Origin: Phycisphaerales bacterium
GTDB taxonomy: Bacteria > Planctomycetota > Phycisphaerae > Phycisphaerales > SM1A02
DNA: 32,142 nt
Direction: 5' to 3'
NCBI GenBank assembly: GCA_009691785.1
Contig: SIAM01000026.1
Location: 1 to 32,142, forward strand
In this document: in pieces, positions 6,743-14,599 of the stretch
Position numbering within the stretch: the stretch's first letter is position 1
Layout: each line of letters opens with the position of its first letter
Program-made: the position numbers and the translations under genes
The notes under the pieces: model-generated
Told to the model about the DNA's origin: nothing
What the model saw: the letters and a program-made list of their open reading frames with translations, nothing else
Databases searched by the model: none

Positions 6743-7405
6743 ATGCCCTTGAACCGTGACCAACTTGCAAAGCGTGCCTCGCTTGAACTTCGCGAAGGTT
6801 TTTATGTGAATCTAGGAATTGGCATTCCAACATTGGTGGCCAACTTTGTGCCCGCCAATATGACCGTGTGGCTGCAAAGCGAGAATGGCATGTTGGGCAT
6901 GGGTCCGTTTCCAACCGAAGCGAATGTGGACGCTGATTTAATCAACGCCGGAAAGCAAACCGTGACCGGTGTTGCTGGCCATAGTTTTTTTTCCAGCGCC
7001 GATAGTTTCGCCATGATTCGTGGCGGCCATATTGACTTGGCCATTCTGGGCGCCATGGAAGTGAGCCAAGCTGGCGACCTTGCCAACTGGATGATTCCAG
7101 GAAAGTTGGTCAAGGGCATGGGCGGCGCCATGGATTTGGTGGCGGGCGTGAAGCGGCGCGTGGTGGTGATGGATCATTGCAACAAAAAAGGCGAAAGCAA
7201 AGTGTTGCCCAAGTGCACGCTGCCGCTGACGGGTTTGTCCTGCGTTGATTTATTAATCACCGATTTATGCGTGATGGAATTTGACCGCAAACGCGAGCGA
7301 TTTGTGCTGAAGGAATTGGCGCCGGGCGTGACGGTTGATGAAATCAAAGCAAAAACAGCCGCGGAATTCATGGTTGATGCGCCGCCGATTGCCGTGCGTT
7401 TATAA
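6743..7405 (+). CDS. 3-oxoacid CoA-transferase, subunit B
   Basis: The 220-residue protein is the beta subunit of a type I CoA-transferase (the ScoB/AtoA/PcaJ group), which moves CoA between acyl-CoA and a 3-oxoacid. It has the N-terminal helix RASLELREGFYVNLGIGIPT and the catalytic glutamate in SENGMLG (Glu47). The C-terminal half has GGAMDLVAGVKRRVVVMDH and the usual CNKKGESKVLPKCTLPLTG. I chose the ATG at 6743; a GTG at 6683 would add 20 residues unlike the family. The enzyme normally needs subunit A, encoded just upstream. Here the upstream gene is the divergent dehydrogenase, and no A subunit is present in the window. Confidence 0.92.
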   Translation: MPLNRDQLAKRASLELREGFYVNLGIGIPTLVANFVPANMTVWLQSENGMLGMGPFPTEANVDADLINAGKQTVTGVAGHSFFSSADSFAMIRGGHIDLAILGAMEVSQAGDLANWMIPGKLVKGMGGAMDLVAGVKRRVVVMDHCNKKGESKVLPKCTLPLTGLSCVDLLITDLCVMEFDRKRERFVLKELAPGVTVDEIKAKTAAEFMVDAPPIAVRL

Positions 7406-7518
7406 ACATTCCGTCTAGAAACCAAGTTCACTTGCGCTTGACTTGCGCATTAATGTGGCTGCACCAGCGCGCTGATACATGTCCTGGTCACAATGCAAAT
7501 GTACATAAGGAAAGAGAA

Positions 7519-7555
7519 AGGCCGCCCCCTCTGATCGGACGAGAGGAGACGGCCT
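7519..7555 (-). terminator. intrinsic terminator of fliA
   Basis: AGGCCG...CCTCT (7519-7532) pairs with AGAGG...CGGCCT (7542-7555), a 14-position stem with two mismatches and a 9-base loop. On the minus strand it is followed by TTTCTCTTTCCTT. It lies 30 bases past the fliA stop codon. Confidence 0.75.
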
Positions 7556-7584
7556 AGAAAAGTGAAGACCTTAGATGGATTTGT

Positions 7585-8601
7585 TCAGAGATCTTTCACG
7601 CGAAGTTTCTGGGCTTTCAGGCGCGCCAAGATGGAAGAGTGCATTTGGCTCACGCGGCTCTCTGAGAGATCAAGCGTGATACCAATTTCTTTCATGGTCA
7701 TTTCTTCGGAGTAATACAGAATCAAAATCAAGCGCTCGGAACGGCTCAGGCCCTTGGTCAGCAAGGCTTCCACATCTTTGCTCTGACTTCGATCGGTTGG
7801 CATTTCTTGGCGGCGATCACTGGCCACATCCATTTCACGCGACTCGTTTCCAGAATCCTTGTCATTCCATTTGCGATTCAAACTGACAATGCCCACGGGC
7901 TTGGAGTCGCGGTTGAGTTTCTCAAAGTCATCTGAATTCATTTGCAAACGCTCGGCCACCTCGTCCTCGGTCGCTTTTTTGCCGTGCTCCATTTCAATGG
8001 CTTTTTTGGCGCGGTCCATAATTGTGGTGCGACTGCGCACAAGCCGCGGAACCCAATCCATGGCGCGAAGCTCGTCAAAGATGGCGCCCCGAATTCGCTG
8101 AGCGCAATATGTTTCAAACTTCACATTGCGGCCCAGGTCAAATGAATTAATAGCGTCCATTAAGCCAAAAAGTCCGGCGCTGGTGAGGTCGTCCACATCC
8201 ACTTCGGCGGGCAAACGCTTGTGCATTCGCTCGGCGGTATAGCGAACCACATCGCGGTAGCGCTCCATGAGGCGGTTGCGAAGTTGTTGGCGCTCTGGCG
8301 AATCGCGCGCGCATTCACTGAACAATTTCCAAACCACATTCACGCTTTCGGGCGTGTCCATGGGCAGGTCGGCGATTGACAGTGGGCGACCACGAACCGC
8401 TTTTTTGGTCCGAGGCCTTTCAGGTGCGACATGCCCCGCGGGAACTAACTCTGAAATATCAGAAATGCGGGAGGTACTAGAACGCTTTGTGCTTTTAATA
8501 CGAGATGAGGAAGTTGCTGGCGATTTATTCGCCACCTCTTTCATCGATTTGTCAGCGCGGGCTGCGTTTGTACGCGAGGCCTGCGAATTGAACTTGGACA
8601 T
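7585..8601 (-). CDS. fliA: RNA polymerase sigma factor, FliA/sigma-28 family
   Basis: The 338-residue sigma factor should direct transcription of late flagellar and motility genes. Region 2 (about 107-189) reads DVDDLTSAGLFGLMDAINSF, then FETYCAQRIRGAIFDELRAMDWVPR, typical of the FliA/WhiG group. Region 3 follows, and region 4 (about 280-338) has LSRSERLILILYYSEEMT with the helix-turn-helix MKEIGITLDLSESRVSQMHS. I chose the ATG at 8601 because AAGGAG lies seven bases upstream; the frame stays open further but looks non-coding. It carries about 90 extra N-terminal residues rich in Ser, Arg and Lys, absent from typical 240-260 residue FliA proteins. It lies downstream of flhA, the usual position after flhF/flhG. 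Confidence 0.92.
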   Translation of the reverse strand: MSKFNSQASRTNAARADKSMKEVANKSPATSSSRIKSTKRSSTSRISDISELVPAGHVAPERPRTKKAVRGRPLSIADLPMDTPESVNVVWKLFSECARDSPERQQLRNRLMERYRDVVRYTAERMHKRLPAEVDVDDLTSAGLFGLMDAINSFDLGRNVKFETYCAQRIRGAIFDELRAMDWVPRLVRSRTTIMDRAKKAIEMEHGKKATEDEVAERLQMNSDDFEKLNRDSKPVGIVSLNRKWNDKDSGNESREMDVASDRRQEMPTDRSQSKDVEALLTKGLSRSERLILILYYSEEMTMKEIGITLDLSESRVSQMHSSILARLKAQKLRVKDL

Positions 8602-8608
8602 GCGGTCG

Positions 8609-8614
8609 CTCCTT
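8609..8614 (-). promoter_or_regulatory. ribosome binding site that fixes the fliA start
   Basis: AAGGAG on the minus strand, seven bases before the ATG at 8601. It favours this start over alternatives upstream in the same open frame. Confidence 0.8.
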
Positions 8615-8745
8615 GACCTAAAGCCCATCAACCAGCCACCCCCGCGGGGCGACATGGCGCAATATCTCGCGGAAAATTCACCCGCGAATCTTGATGTACC
8701 GAATCCTTGGCAACACCTGAGATATTGACAGTCTAACTTAAGAGT

Positions 8746-8776
8746 TGAAGTACGCAAGTGAAAGTTGCATACTTCA
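8746..8776. promoter_or_regulatory. 12-bp imperfect inverted repeat upstream of fliA
   Basis: TGAAGTACGCAA (8746-8757) and TTGCATACTTCA (8765-8776) pair with one mismatch across a 7-base spacer. It lies about 145 bases upstream of the fliA start. The size and symmetry fit an operator for a dimeric regulator, or an mRNA hairpin. Confidence 0.55.
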
Positions 8777-8988
8777 TCAAAATTATTATTTAAAAATGCG
8801 AGCCACAATTTCACATCAAATTCAAACCCAAGTGCGGCACATTATCCAAACACGCTTGCATTGATTGCTGCGCGGCACACACTGAAGAAGCGCTTGAAGC
8901 GGCGCGCAAGCGATTGAGGGAACCGAGTGTAAATCTTTTTATGCGCGTGATTTAGCGCAACAATGGCACGACGCGTGGGTGCATGATG

Positions 8989-9285
8989 TCAGCGGCGTGG
9001 TTGCTGATTGGAATCATGCGCGTGGCTTATGACATCCTGCTGCGCCGCCTGTTGATGGCGCAACTCGCGTTGCGCATAAATAGCGGAAACAAGCCTTATT
9101 TTACGCATTTCTTGGGGCGCAGTTGAAGCCAATGGTCTCACCAGCACAACCGTATTTTTCCACCATAAAAATCCTAATTTCTGCACGGAGAGAATTTCAA
9201 AACCATCAGGATTCTCTGCGTGCGCTTGCGCCAACACGCTCTGTTCATCCGCGCCGCAATACCTTTGGGCGTTGTGGCCACTCAT
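8989..9285 (-). CDS. small protein resembling the N-terminal region of FlhF
   Basis: This 98-residue gene overlaps the flhA stop by four bases (ATGA), so it is probably translated with it. The segment AQAHAENPDGFEILSVQK and then GFLWWKNTVVLVRP resembles the N-terminus of FlhF, where a helix and ELGPDAVIL are followed by a strand and a glycine/phenylalanine turn. The position directly after flhA is that of flhF in many bacteria. No GTPase domain follows: the frame stops at 8989 and no Walker A is present up to fliA. It may be a truncated flhF, or a separate small protein with a Jag-N/FlhF-N-like fold. The family assignment is tentative. Confidence 0.5.
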   Translation of the reverse strand: MSGHNAQRYCGADEQSVLAQAHAENPDGFEILSVQKLGFLWWKNTVVLVRPLASTAPQEMRKIRLVSAIYAQRELRHQQAAQQDVISHAHDSNQQPRR

Positions 9286-11378
9286 TGAACCGCCTCAACC
9301 TGCGCGGTTTCCGCCAAGACTAGTTCCACACCTTCTGGAATTTCCTCACGGGAAATCACGGACACATCGCCCAAACGACCACGCAATGCGCGGCTGACTG
9401 CCGCACGAAGATGCTTTGGCGTGACCACCACCGCCGGCAGTCCTTGGCGCAGAAGATCACGAAGTCCAGGCGCTACGAAACGCAGCAACTTTTCGGCGGC
9501 TGCGGCTTCGGGCACAACACTGCGAGAAGCAGCACCCAATGCCCCGCTTGAAATCATCACGGACTCATCCATCCAAACCGCACGCAAGATCCTTTTGCCA
9601 CTAGAGTTATGCGTGGTCAATCGATCACACACATCAATTGACACAACGCTGCGAACCACGGCGACCGTTTGCTCTAGCAACGCAGTGGCCGGCATGGACA
9701 CCATGAGTTCCGCGATCTTTTCAATGTCGCGAATGGCAATGCCTTCACGCAAAAGTTCCTGAAGAATTCCACGGATGCGATCCAGACCCCACACGGGCGG
9801 CGTCAACATGGAAGCCAAGTTTGGCGAGCGCGCGCGGAGTCGCTCAAGCATTTTGGCGGTCTCTTCAAGCGTGATCAATTCCCATGCTTTTTTGCGCAAA
9901 AGCTCAAGCAAATGCGTGGCCAATACGCCCCCTGCATCGGCGATGGCAAAGCCCTGACCCTCTAGATTTTTAGCGGTCGAAGCCACAACCCACATCGCCG
10001 GCAAACCAAATGCCGGCTCCGTGGCCAATTCACCCGCAACATCGGGCACACCGCCTTTGGAATCCATAACCAACATGTGACGCGGGCGAAGCACTCCACC
10101 ACCAACCGCCGCGCCGCGCATGCGAATGACATATGAATCAGTAGGCAAATTTGGGTCGTCACGAATTCTGACCGAGGGAACCACCACGCCCAGTTCCATG
10201 GCTAAACGGCGGCGCACGCCAGCCACCAACGAAAGCAAGCCCAACTCCGCGCGTTCTTCATGCGCCAACATCAACAAGTCAAGGCCAAGATCAATGCTGA
10301 TGGCCTCAATCTCAAGCGCGTCTTCAAGAGATTCCGAAGCGCTTAGGGCGGATCGTTCCGTGTGCGCGGCGAGTTTTTTTGCGGCGACTCGCACGCGGCC
10401 AATCCACCACGCCGCCGCGGCAAGAAGAAGCGACGCGCCCAAAAGCGGAACTGTGGGAAGCGGCGTCATGGACATCGCCGCCAGCAACCCCGCGACAATC
10501 CAAAGCGTGACGGGCCGCGCGCCAAGTTGACGCGGAATTTCCGCGCCCAGCGTCTCGCCGCTGGCGGCTTTGGCGGCCACCAAACCAGATGCCGTTGCCA
10601 CCAAAAACGCTGGTATTTGCGTTACTAAACCATCACCCACCGCCAACAGCGTGAACACTTGCAGCGACTGCGCAACGGTCCAATTTTTTTGGATCATGCC
10701 CACAACAAATCCACCCACGATATTCACAAGCACAATCACTATTCCCGCCACGGCGTCGCCACGCACAAAGCGACCTGCTCCGTCCATGGCTCCATGAAAA
10801 TCCGCCTCGCGCAAGACCACCTCGCGCCGCTCGCTGGCCTGGGTCGCGGTGATGGCGCCCGAAGCCAAATCCGCGTCGATGGCCATTTGTCTTCCTGGCA
10901 ACGCGTCAAGCGCGAAGCGCGCCGAAACTTCTCCCATGCGCACCGAGCCACGCGTGACCACCACAAACTGCACGACCACCAACATGGCGAACACGCTTAG
11001 ACCAACGATTGGATTTCTTCCCGCGGCAATTTCACCAAAGGCCTCAATCACGGAGCCAGCCACGGCGCGCCCCTCTTCTGGCGTGTTGGCGTCCATGCCC
11101 AAAATCAAACGCGTGCTGGCAATGTTGATGCCCAATCGCAGCAGAGTGGTGCCCAACACCAGCGCTGGAAACACGCTGAAATCAAGCGGTTTTCGCATGT
11201 TCGCGGCGGTGGCCAGCACCAAGCCACTGAGCGCGAAATTTATGGCGATCAGCGCGTCCATGGCTATGGGTGGAAGCGGAACAACCAGCACCGCCACCAG
11301 TGCTATGAACGCCGCCGGAACCAACCACTCCATGCGCAACGCTGGTTTGTTCTGCGTGTCGATCAAGTTTGGAATCAT
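9282..11378 (-). CDS. flhA: flagellar export gate protein FlhA
   Basis: The 698-residue protein is the largest gate component of the flagellar type III export apparatus and couples export to the proton motive force. The N-terminal part (about 15-330) has eight hydrophobic segments, including SVFPALVLGTTLLRLGINIAS. The FHIPEP-type signature region RFALDALPGRQMAIDADL is present, with the conserved ERREVVLREADFHGAMDGAGRFVRGD loop. The cytoplasmic part (about 350-698) includes VTPKHLRAAVSRALRGRLGDVSVISREEIPEGVEL near its end. Length fits the family (680-710). Its ATG overlaps the flhB stop (ATGA) and its stop overlaps the next gene in the same way. Confidence 0.97.
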   Translation of the reverse strand: MIPNLIDTQNKPALRMEWLVPAAFIALVAVLVVPLPPIAMDALIAINFALSGLVLATAANMRKPLDFSVFPALVLGTTLLRLGINIASTRLILGMDANTPEEGRAVAGSVIEAFGEIAAGRNPIVGLSVFAMLVVVQFVVVTRGSVRMGEVSARFALDALPGRQMAIDADLASGAITATQASERREVVLREADFHGAMDGAGRFVRGDAVAGIVIVLVNIVGGFVVGMIQKNWTVAQSLQVFTLLAVGDGLVTQIPAFLVATASGLVAAKAASGETLGAEIPRQLGARPVTLWIVAGLLAAMSMTPLPTVPLLGASLLLAAAAWWIGRVRVAAKKLAAHTERSALSASESLEDALEIEAISIDLGLDLLMLAHEERAELGLLSLVAGVRRRLAMELGVVVPSVRIRDDPNLPTDSYVIRMRGAAVGGGVLRPRHMLVMDSKGGVPDVAGELATEPAFGLPAMWVVASTAKNLEGQGFAIADAGGVLATHLLELLRKKAWELITLEETAKMLERLRARSPNLASMLTPPVWGLDRIRGILQELLREGIAIRDIEKIAELMVSMPATALLEQTVAVVRSVVSIDVCDRLTTHNSSGKRILRAVWMDESVMISSGALGAASRSVVPEAAAAEKLLRFVAPGLRDLLRQGLPAVVVTPKHLRAAVSRALRGRLGDVSVISREEIPEGVELVLAETAQVEAVQ

Positions 11379-12088
11379 GATCGCTTCTCCGATGCGCGGT
11401 TGACGCTGTGGCGCAATGGCCGCCGTGCCACGCGACCTTCACCAGACTCGCGCGCCGCCTCACGGGCTTCTGCGCTCGTCAAACGAATGCGCGACTCAAA
11501 TGTATTTCGCGTCCGCAAGCGCTGCATGATGGAGGCCACGCACAAGGTGAGCGCGGCGCCAAGATTCGTCATGGCAATCATGCCAAGCACGGACCACACC
11601 ACATTAGTCAAGGAGTCAGAACTCCATGTTGAAATGTTTTTCAACCAAGGCCAGGCGAACGCCAAGCTTGTGGCCATGGTGATCATGGCCACACAAACAC
11701 CCGCAAAAACACTGGGAATGCGCTGAAAAAAGGAACTGCGCGGTCGCATTTTCCAAGTGCCCATTCGTATCCATGTTCCATGCGCGCAGGCGTGACCCAA
11801 CAGCGCGCCAAGCAGCGCAATGGCCACCATCCACAATGTTGGCGTAATGGCGGCGATCCATAATTGCGTTGGTGAGCTGATTGAAGTCTGTTCAAAAAGA
11901 TCGCGCGCCATGCGCACAAGCGAGCCAATCCACAGTGGCATTGCCACGCACGCCAGCACTATGAAAAACACAATTCCAAGAAACGATGCAAGCCAACTCG
12001 CTCGTGGGCCATGACCTTGTGAAACAACCTGCTCGCGTTTGGAAGGCGAAGGCGGATGAACGCGTTCGGCGGATTCAGCGGACATCAA
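11375..12088 (-). CDS. flhB: flagellar export protein FlhB, lacking the C-terminal autocleavage domain
   Basis: The 237-residue product matches the membrane part of FlhB. It has an N-terminal basic stretch (SPSKREQVVSQGHG) like the family's RxxKAREKGQV, then four hydrophobic segments and a GTWKMRPRSSFFQRIPSVFAGV cytoplasmic loop. The linker RIRLTSAEAREAARESGEGRVARRPLRH corresponds to LRMSKQEVKDEYKESEGDP. It then stops after NRASEKRS. Normal FlhB proteins (350-380 residues) continue into a cytoplasmic domain with the self-cleaving NPTH motif that switches substrate specificity; that domain is absent. No frameshift can restore it, because flhA starts at the stop codon. Membership is supported by motif and by place between fliR and flhA. 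Confidence 0.85.
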   Translation of the reverse strand: MMSAESAERVHPPSPSKREQVVSQGHGPRASWLASFLGIVFFIVLACVAMPLWIGSLVRMARDLFEQTSISSPTQLWIAAITPTLWMVAIALLGALLGHACAHGTWIRMGTWKMRPRSSFFQRIPSVFAGVCVAMITMATSLAFAWPWLKNISTWSSDSLTNVVWSVLGMIAMTNLGAALTLCVASIMQRLRTRNTFESRIRLTSAEAREAARESGEGRVARRPLRHSVNRASEKRS

Positions 12089-12816
12089 GGTGAAACTCCC
12101 TTGGCAATCTGCGCAAGCGATTGTTGGATGAACGCATTTTCACTTGTCCAAATCACTCCGCAGGTGGCCAGCGCGGCCACCATTGCCACCGTGGCGCGCG
12201 AGCCAAAGCCAGCGGAAAACGTTGAGAAACCAGGCACAATGCGCACCACCAACGCGGCCACCGCGCTGACCGCGGCCAACACGCCAACAACTGGCAAGCA
12301 TGCTTTGAATCCAACCACCATGGCCGCATCAAGCAACATTGCCACTGAGTTGGCGAACCCGCGTTGCTCGAACGATCCAGGCGGCAGCGTGCGAACGCTT
12401 GCGGCCGCCGTCATGGCGATGGTTTGAATTCCACCCACGGCGACAAAGATGGTGATGGCGCTCCATGTAAAAAGCATTTCGGCGGCGTTGGCTTCGCCAT
12501 CAATTGCGGGGTCGTATGTCTGCGCCAATGACAAACCCATTTGCTCACCAATGACCCGACCACACACGCGAAGCGCCTCAACGGAAATGGCGGCAAGCAA
12601 GCCAATCATCGCGCCAATGGAAATTTCAATCAGAAGTTGTGGCAATGAAATAGTGGTGATCATGGAATCACCCGCGGCTATTGGCGCCGCCGCCCAACCT
12701 GCCGCGGCCGCAAAAGCAATGCGAAAACGCCATGGAATCATGGTAAATGCTGGCGCGCACATGGCCACTCCAACGGCGCGCGCCGCGCCCGCTACGGCGA
12801 TCGCTGAGACACTCAC
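12085..12816 (-). CDS. fliR: flagellar export gate protein FliR
   Basis: The 243-residue protein has six hydrophobic segments and the family motif EISIGAMIGLLAAI, then VEALRVCGRVIGEQMGLSLAQTYDP, centred near residues 65-105. FliR forms the export gate with FliP and FliQ in the inner membrane. The start is a GTG at 12816 that overlaps the fliQ stop (GTGA), and its own stop overlaps the flhB start (ATGA). Length is slightly below the usual 255-260. Alanine and valine replace many of the larger hydrophobic residues of the enterobacterial protein. Confidence 0.93.
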   Translation of the reverse strand: MSVSAIAVAGAARAVGVAMCAPAFTMIPWRFRIAFAAAAGWAAAPIAAGDSMITTISLPQLLIEISIGAMIGLLAAISVEALRVCGRVIGEQMGLSLAQTYDPAIDGEANAAEMLFTWSAITIFVAVGGIQTIAMTAAASVRTLPPGSFEQRGFANSVAMLLDAAMVVGFKACLPVVGVLAAVSAVAALVVRIVPGFSTFSAGFGSRATVAMVAALATCGVIWTSENAFIQQSLAQIAKGVSP

Positions 12817-13106
12817 TTAACAACCCCCGTCAAAGTCAACACATGCAAGTCCAACACACATCCCATCATCATCACTGCGAAGTCAACCACCTTTGAACTC
12901 ATCCAACCAGCCAACGCAATGGCCACCAACGCCACCGCGATCAAGCGTGGCGCGAACGCCGCCGCTGCGTCTTGCACATTGGAAAGCGACTGGATTAAAC
13001 CAGAGATCAATCCCACAAGAAGTCCCACCAACAACAATGGCAACGCCAACACCAACGCCGCTGACAGCGCCGACCGCAACGCATCGATCATGTCGGCTTC
13101 GGTCAT
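12813..13106 (-). CDS. fliQ: flagellar export gate protein FliQ
   Basis: This 97-residue protein has two membrane segments: LVLALPLLLVGLLVGLISGLIQSLSNVQDAA and LIAVALVAIALAGWMSSKVVDF. The N-terminus MTEADMIDALRSAL matches the family. FliQ surrounds the FliP-FliR core of the export gate. The frame remains open to a GTG at 13169, but only the ATG at 13106 gives the usual N-terminus; this leaves 52 bases after fliP. Length is a little above the standard 89. Confidence 0.92.
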   Translation of the reverse strand: MTEADMIDALRSALSAALVLALPLLLVGLLVGLISGLIQSLSNVQDAAAAFAPRLIAVALVAIALAGWMSSKVVDFAVMMMGCVLDLHVLTLTGVVK

Positions 13107-13158
13107 GATTGACACCCGCGCATATGATTGAAGTTTGCATGTGGTTGGCACGCATTGT

Positions 13159-13878
13159 TCATGTTGCACCCACGCGCGTCACGCCCGCGATTAAACCTGT
13201 GGACACAAGTGCCCAACCATCCACTGCCACAAAAAGCAGCAATTTCATGGGCAAACTGATCAAAGATGGTGGCGTCATGAACAAGCCAAGACTGGCCATG
13301 ACCGCCGCCACGGCCAAGTCAATCACCAAGAATGGCAGCAACACTTTAAAGCCCAACATGAACGCCACTCGTAATTCATTCAGCGCGAATGCGGGCGCAA
13401 GAGTGAGGGTGTCCACTTCGCGGCGCGTCAGGGACTGCCCCGCTTGAACTGGCGTGCCTTTGGATTTCAACACAGCCTCCAACGTGGGTCCACCATTTTG
13501 CGCTTGCAGTTGATCAAACATGAACGCGCGCAGTGGAGCCTCGGCGCCCTTGACCGCGACCATGGGATCCGCGCTGCCGCCGCTTGCAAGTTGCGACAAG
13601 CCGCCATCCCACGCGGCCTTTAATGTTGGCGTCATGGCGGCAACAGTCAGCGCAACGCTAAGGCCAAGCAAAATCAGATTGCTGGGCACGGCGCCCAAAC
13701 CAAGGCCTTGTCGAAGAATGCTGAGCGTTATAAATATGCGCGGAAAACAAGTGCATAACGCAAGCGCAGCGGGCAGCAGCGCGAAGCCCACGGCGGCGGC
13801 GGCAAGTTCCGCGCCACCGCTTAAGCCCACTGGCACATTGCCCACTGTTTGATTGATAGCCGCTAGAAACAGCATCAA
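13159..13878 (-). CDS. fliP: flagellar export gate protein FliP
   Basis: The 239-residue protein has the family's first membrane hairpin with CTCFPRIFITLSILRQGLGL and a central soluble region (about 95-155). The highly conserved C-terminal part is KVLLPFLVIDLAVAAVMASLG, then LFMTPPSLISLPMKLLLFVAVDGWALV. FliP pentamers build the export channel with one FliR. No long cleavable signal peptide is visible, unlike enterobacterial FliP. The start overlaps the fliO stop by four bases (ATGA). Confidence 0.95.
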   Translation of the reverse strand: MMLFLAAINQTVGNVPVGLSGGAELAAAAVGFALLPAALALCTCFPRIFITLSILRQGLGLGAVPSNLILLGLSVALTVAAMTPTLKAAWDGGLSQLASGGSADPMVAVKGAEAPLRAFMFDQLQAQNGGPTLEAVLKSKGTPVQAGQSLTRREVDTLTLAPAFALNELRVAFMLGFKVLLPFLVIDLAVAAVMASLGLFMTPPSLISLPMKLLLFVAVDGWALVSTGLIAGVTRVGAT

Positions 13879-14396
13879 CCAACCCTCCGCCGCAAGTCGC
13901 TGACCGAATGATCGCGTTCAGCATGTTCGGCAATGGCGTTGACCGCTTCAGATGAGTCCGCCGCGAATTCCGCCAACCGCTGAAAGCCTTGGGAACTTTG
14001 TCCAAGCAACACCACTCGATCACCAACGCGAACAAGCGTGAGCGCTTGCCCTTTGGCCATGACGGCGCGATCAAGAATTTCAATGGCTCCGTTGCCAACG
14101 GCGCGTTTGGAATTTCCTTTGGAAAACAATTTCCAAAGAAACCCCACGCCTCTTCCACCTTGAAGGTCTGGCTTTGCGCGCAACCACAATGCCACTCCCA
14201 ACACGCACAATACGCCAAATGCAAAAATAGAAATCCAACTTCCACCAGTCGCCACATGCGCCTCGACCGGGGTGAGCACCACGATCTGCGATTCTGGATC
14301 GACAGAATTGCCAAGCGCAACCGCATGGATTGAACCAAATGCGATGACCGCGCTCGCAATGCGAGCAATCAATAAGTGAGGGTTACGCCCATCCAT
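13875..14396 (-). CDS. fliO: flagellar assembly protein FliO
   Basis: The 173-residue protein has an N-terminal signal-like segment, a short periplasmic stretch and one membrane helix near residues 53-72 (WISIFAFGVLCVLGVALWLRA). The cytoplasmic domain has the FliO strand pattern IEILDRAVMAKGQALTLVRVGDRVVLLGQSSQGFQRL. FliO helps FliP assemble. It is the first gene of the leftward export set. It is poorly conserved in general, so the call relies on domain pattern and on position before fliP. Confidence 0.88.
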   Translation of the reverse strand: MDGRNPHLLIARIASAVIAFGSIHAVALGNSVDPESQIVVLTPVEAHVATGGSWISIFAFGVLCVLGVALWLRAKPDLQGGRGVGFLWKLFSKGNSKRAVGNGAIEILDRAVMAKGQALTLVRVGDRVVLLGQSSQGFQRLAEFAADSSEAVNAIAEHAERDHSVSDLRRRVG

Positions 14397-14447
14397 GGCA
14401 GCCCCTAAGCTTCACGCCCCGCATCCTGCGAAAACGGCCGGACCCAT

Positions 14448-14465
14448 CCGACCTATGTAGATCGG
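14448..14465 (-). other. small hairpin in the fliO leader
   Basis: On the minus strand CCGATCT and AGGTCGG pair (7 positions, one U-G wobble) around ACAT. No T-run follows, so it is not a terminator. It may be a leader structure or a protein site. Confidence 0.3.
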
Positions 14466-14493
14466 CACTTTGCCTACTGAAGGCGTAGTGAAA

Positions 14494-14523
14494 TTTACAA
14501 ATTCATGACATGATTTGTTGCAA
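14494..14523 (-). promoter_or_regulatory. candidate promoter of the fliO-flhA operon
   Basis: On the minus strand, TTGCAA (14523-14518) and TGTAAA (14499-14494) are 18 bases apart, each matching the sigma-70 consensus at four of six positions. The leader would be about 90 bases. No sigma-28 or sigma-54 match was found here. Confidence 0.3.
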
Positions 14524-14599
14524 TCTTTCCCGCAAAATACCCCTTGCGCCCACCCGCCCGCAACGCCATAGCCTTACAGGCATCGCTACCATTCCCACA

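Larger units (their letters stand above)
8602..8988 (-). other. intergenic region between the FlhF-like gene and fliA
   Basis: These 387 bases carry no convincing gene on either strand. The part nearest fliA contains the inverted repeat at 8746-8776 and an AT-rich stretch (8777-8800) that could hold a promoter for fliA. The part nearest 8988 is GC-richer; I translated one frame with cysteines (about 41 codons) but saw no family match. It could be decayed flhF or flhG sequence, which I cannot show by eye. Confidence 0.5.

Noticed and set aside
14440-14480. A sigma-28 promoter for the fliO operon, based on GCCGATCT on the minus strand
   Set aside because: Only the first six bases match, and there is no TAAA-like -35 about 15 bases upstream.
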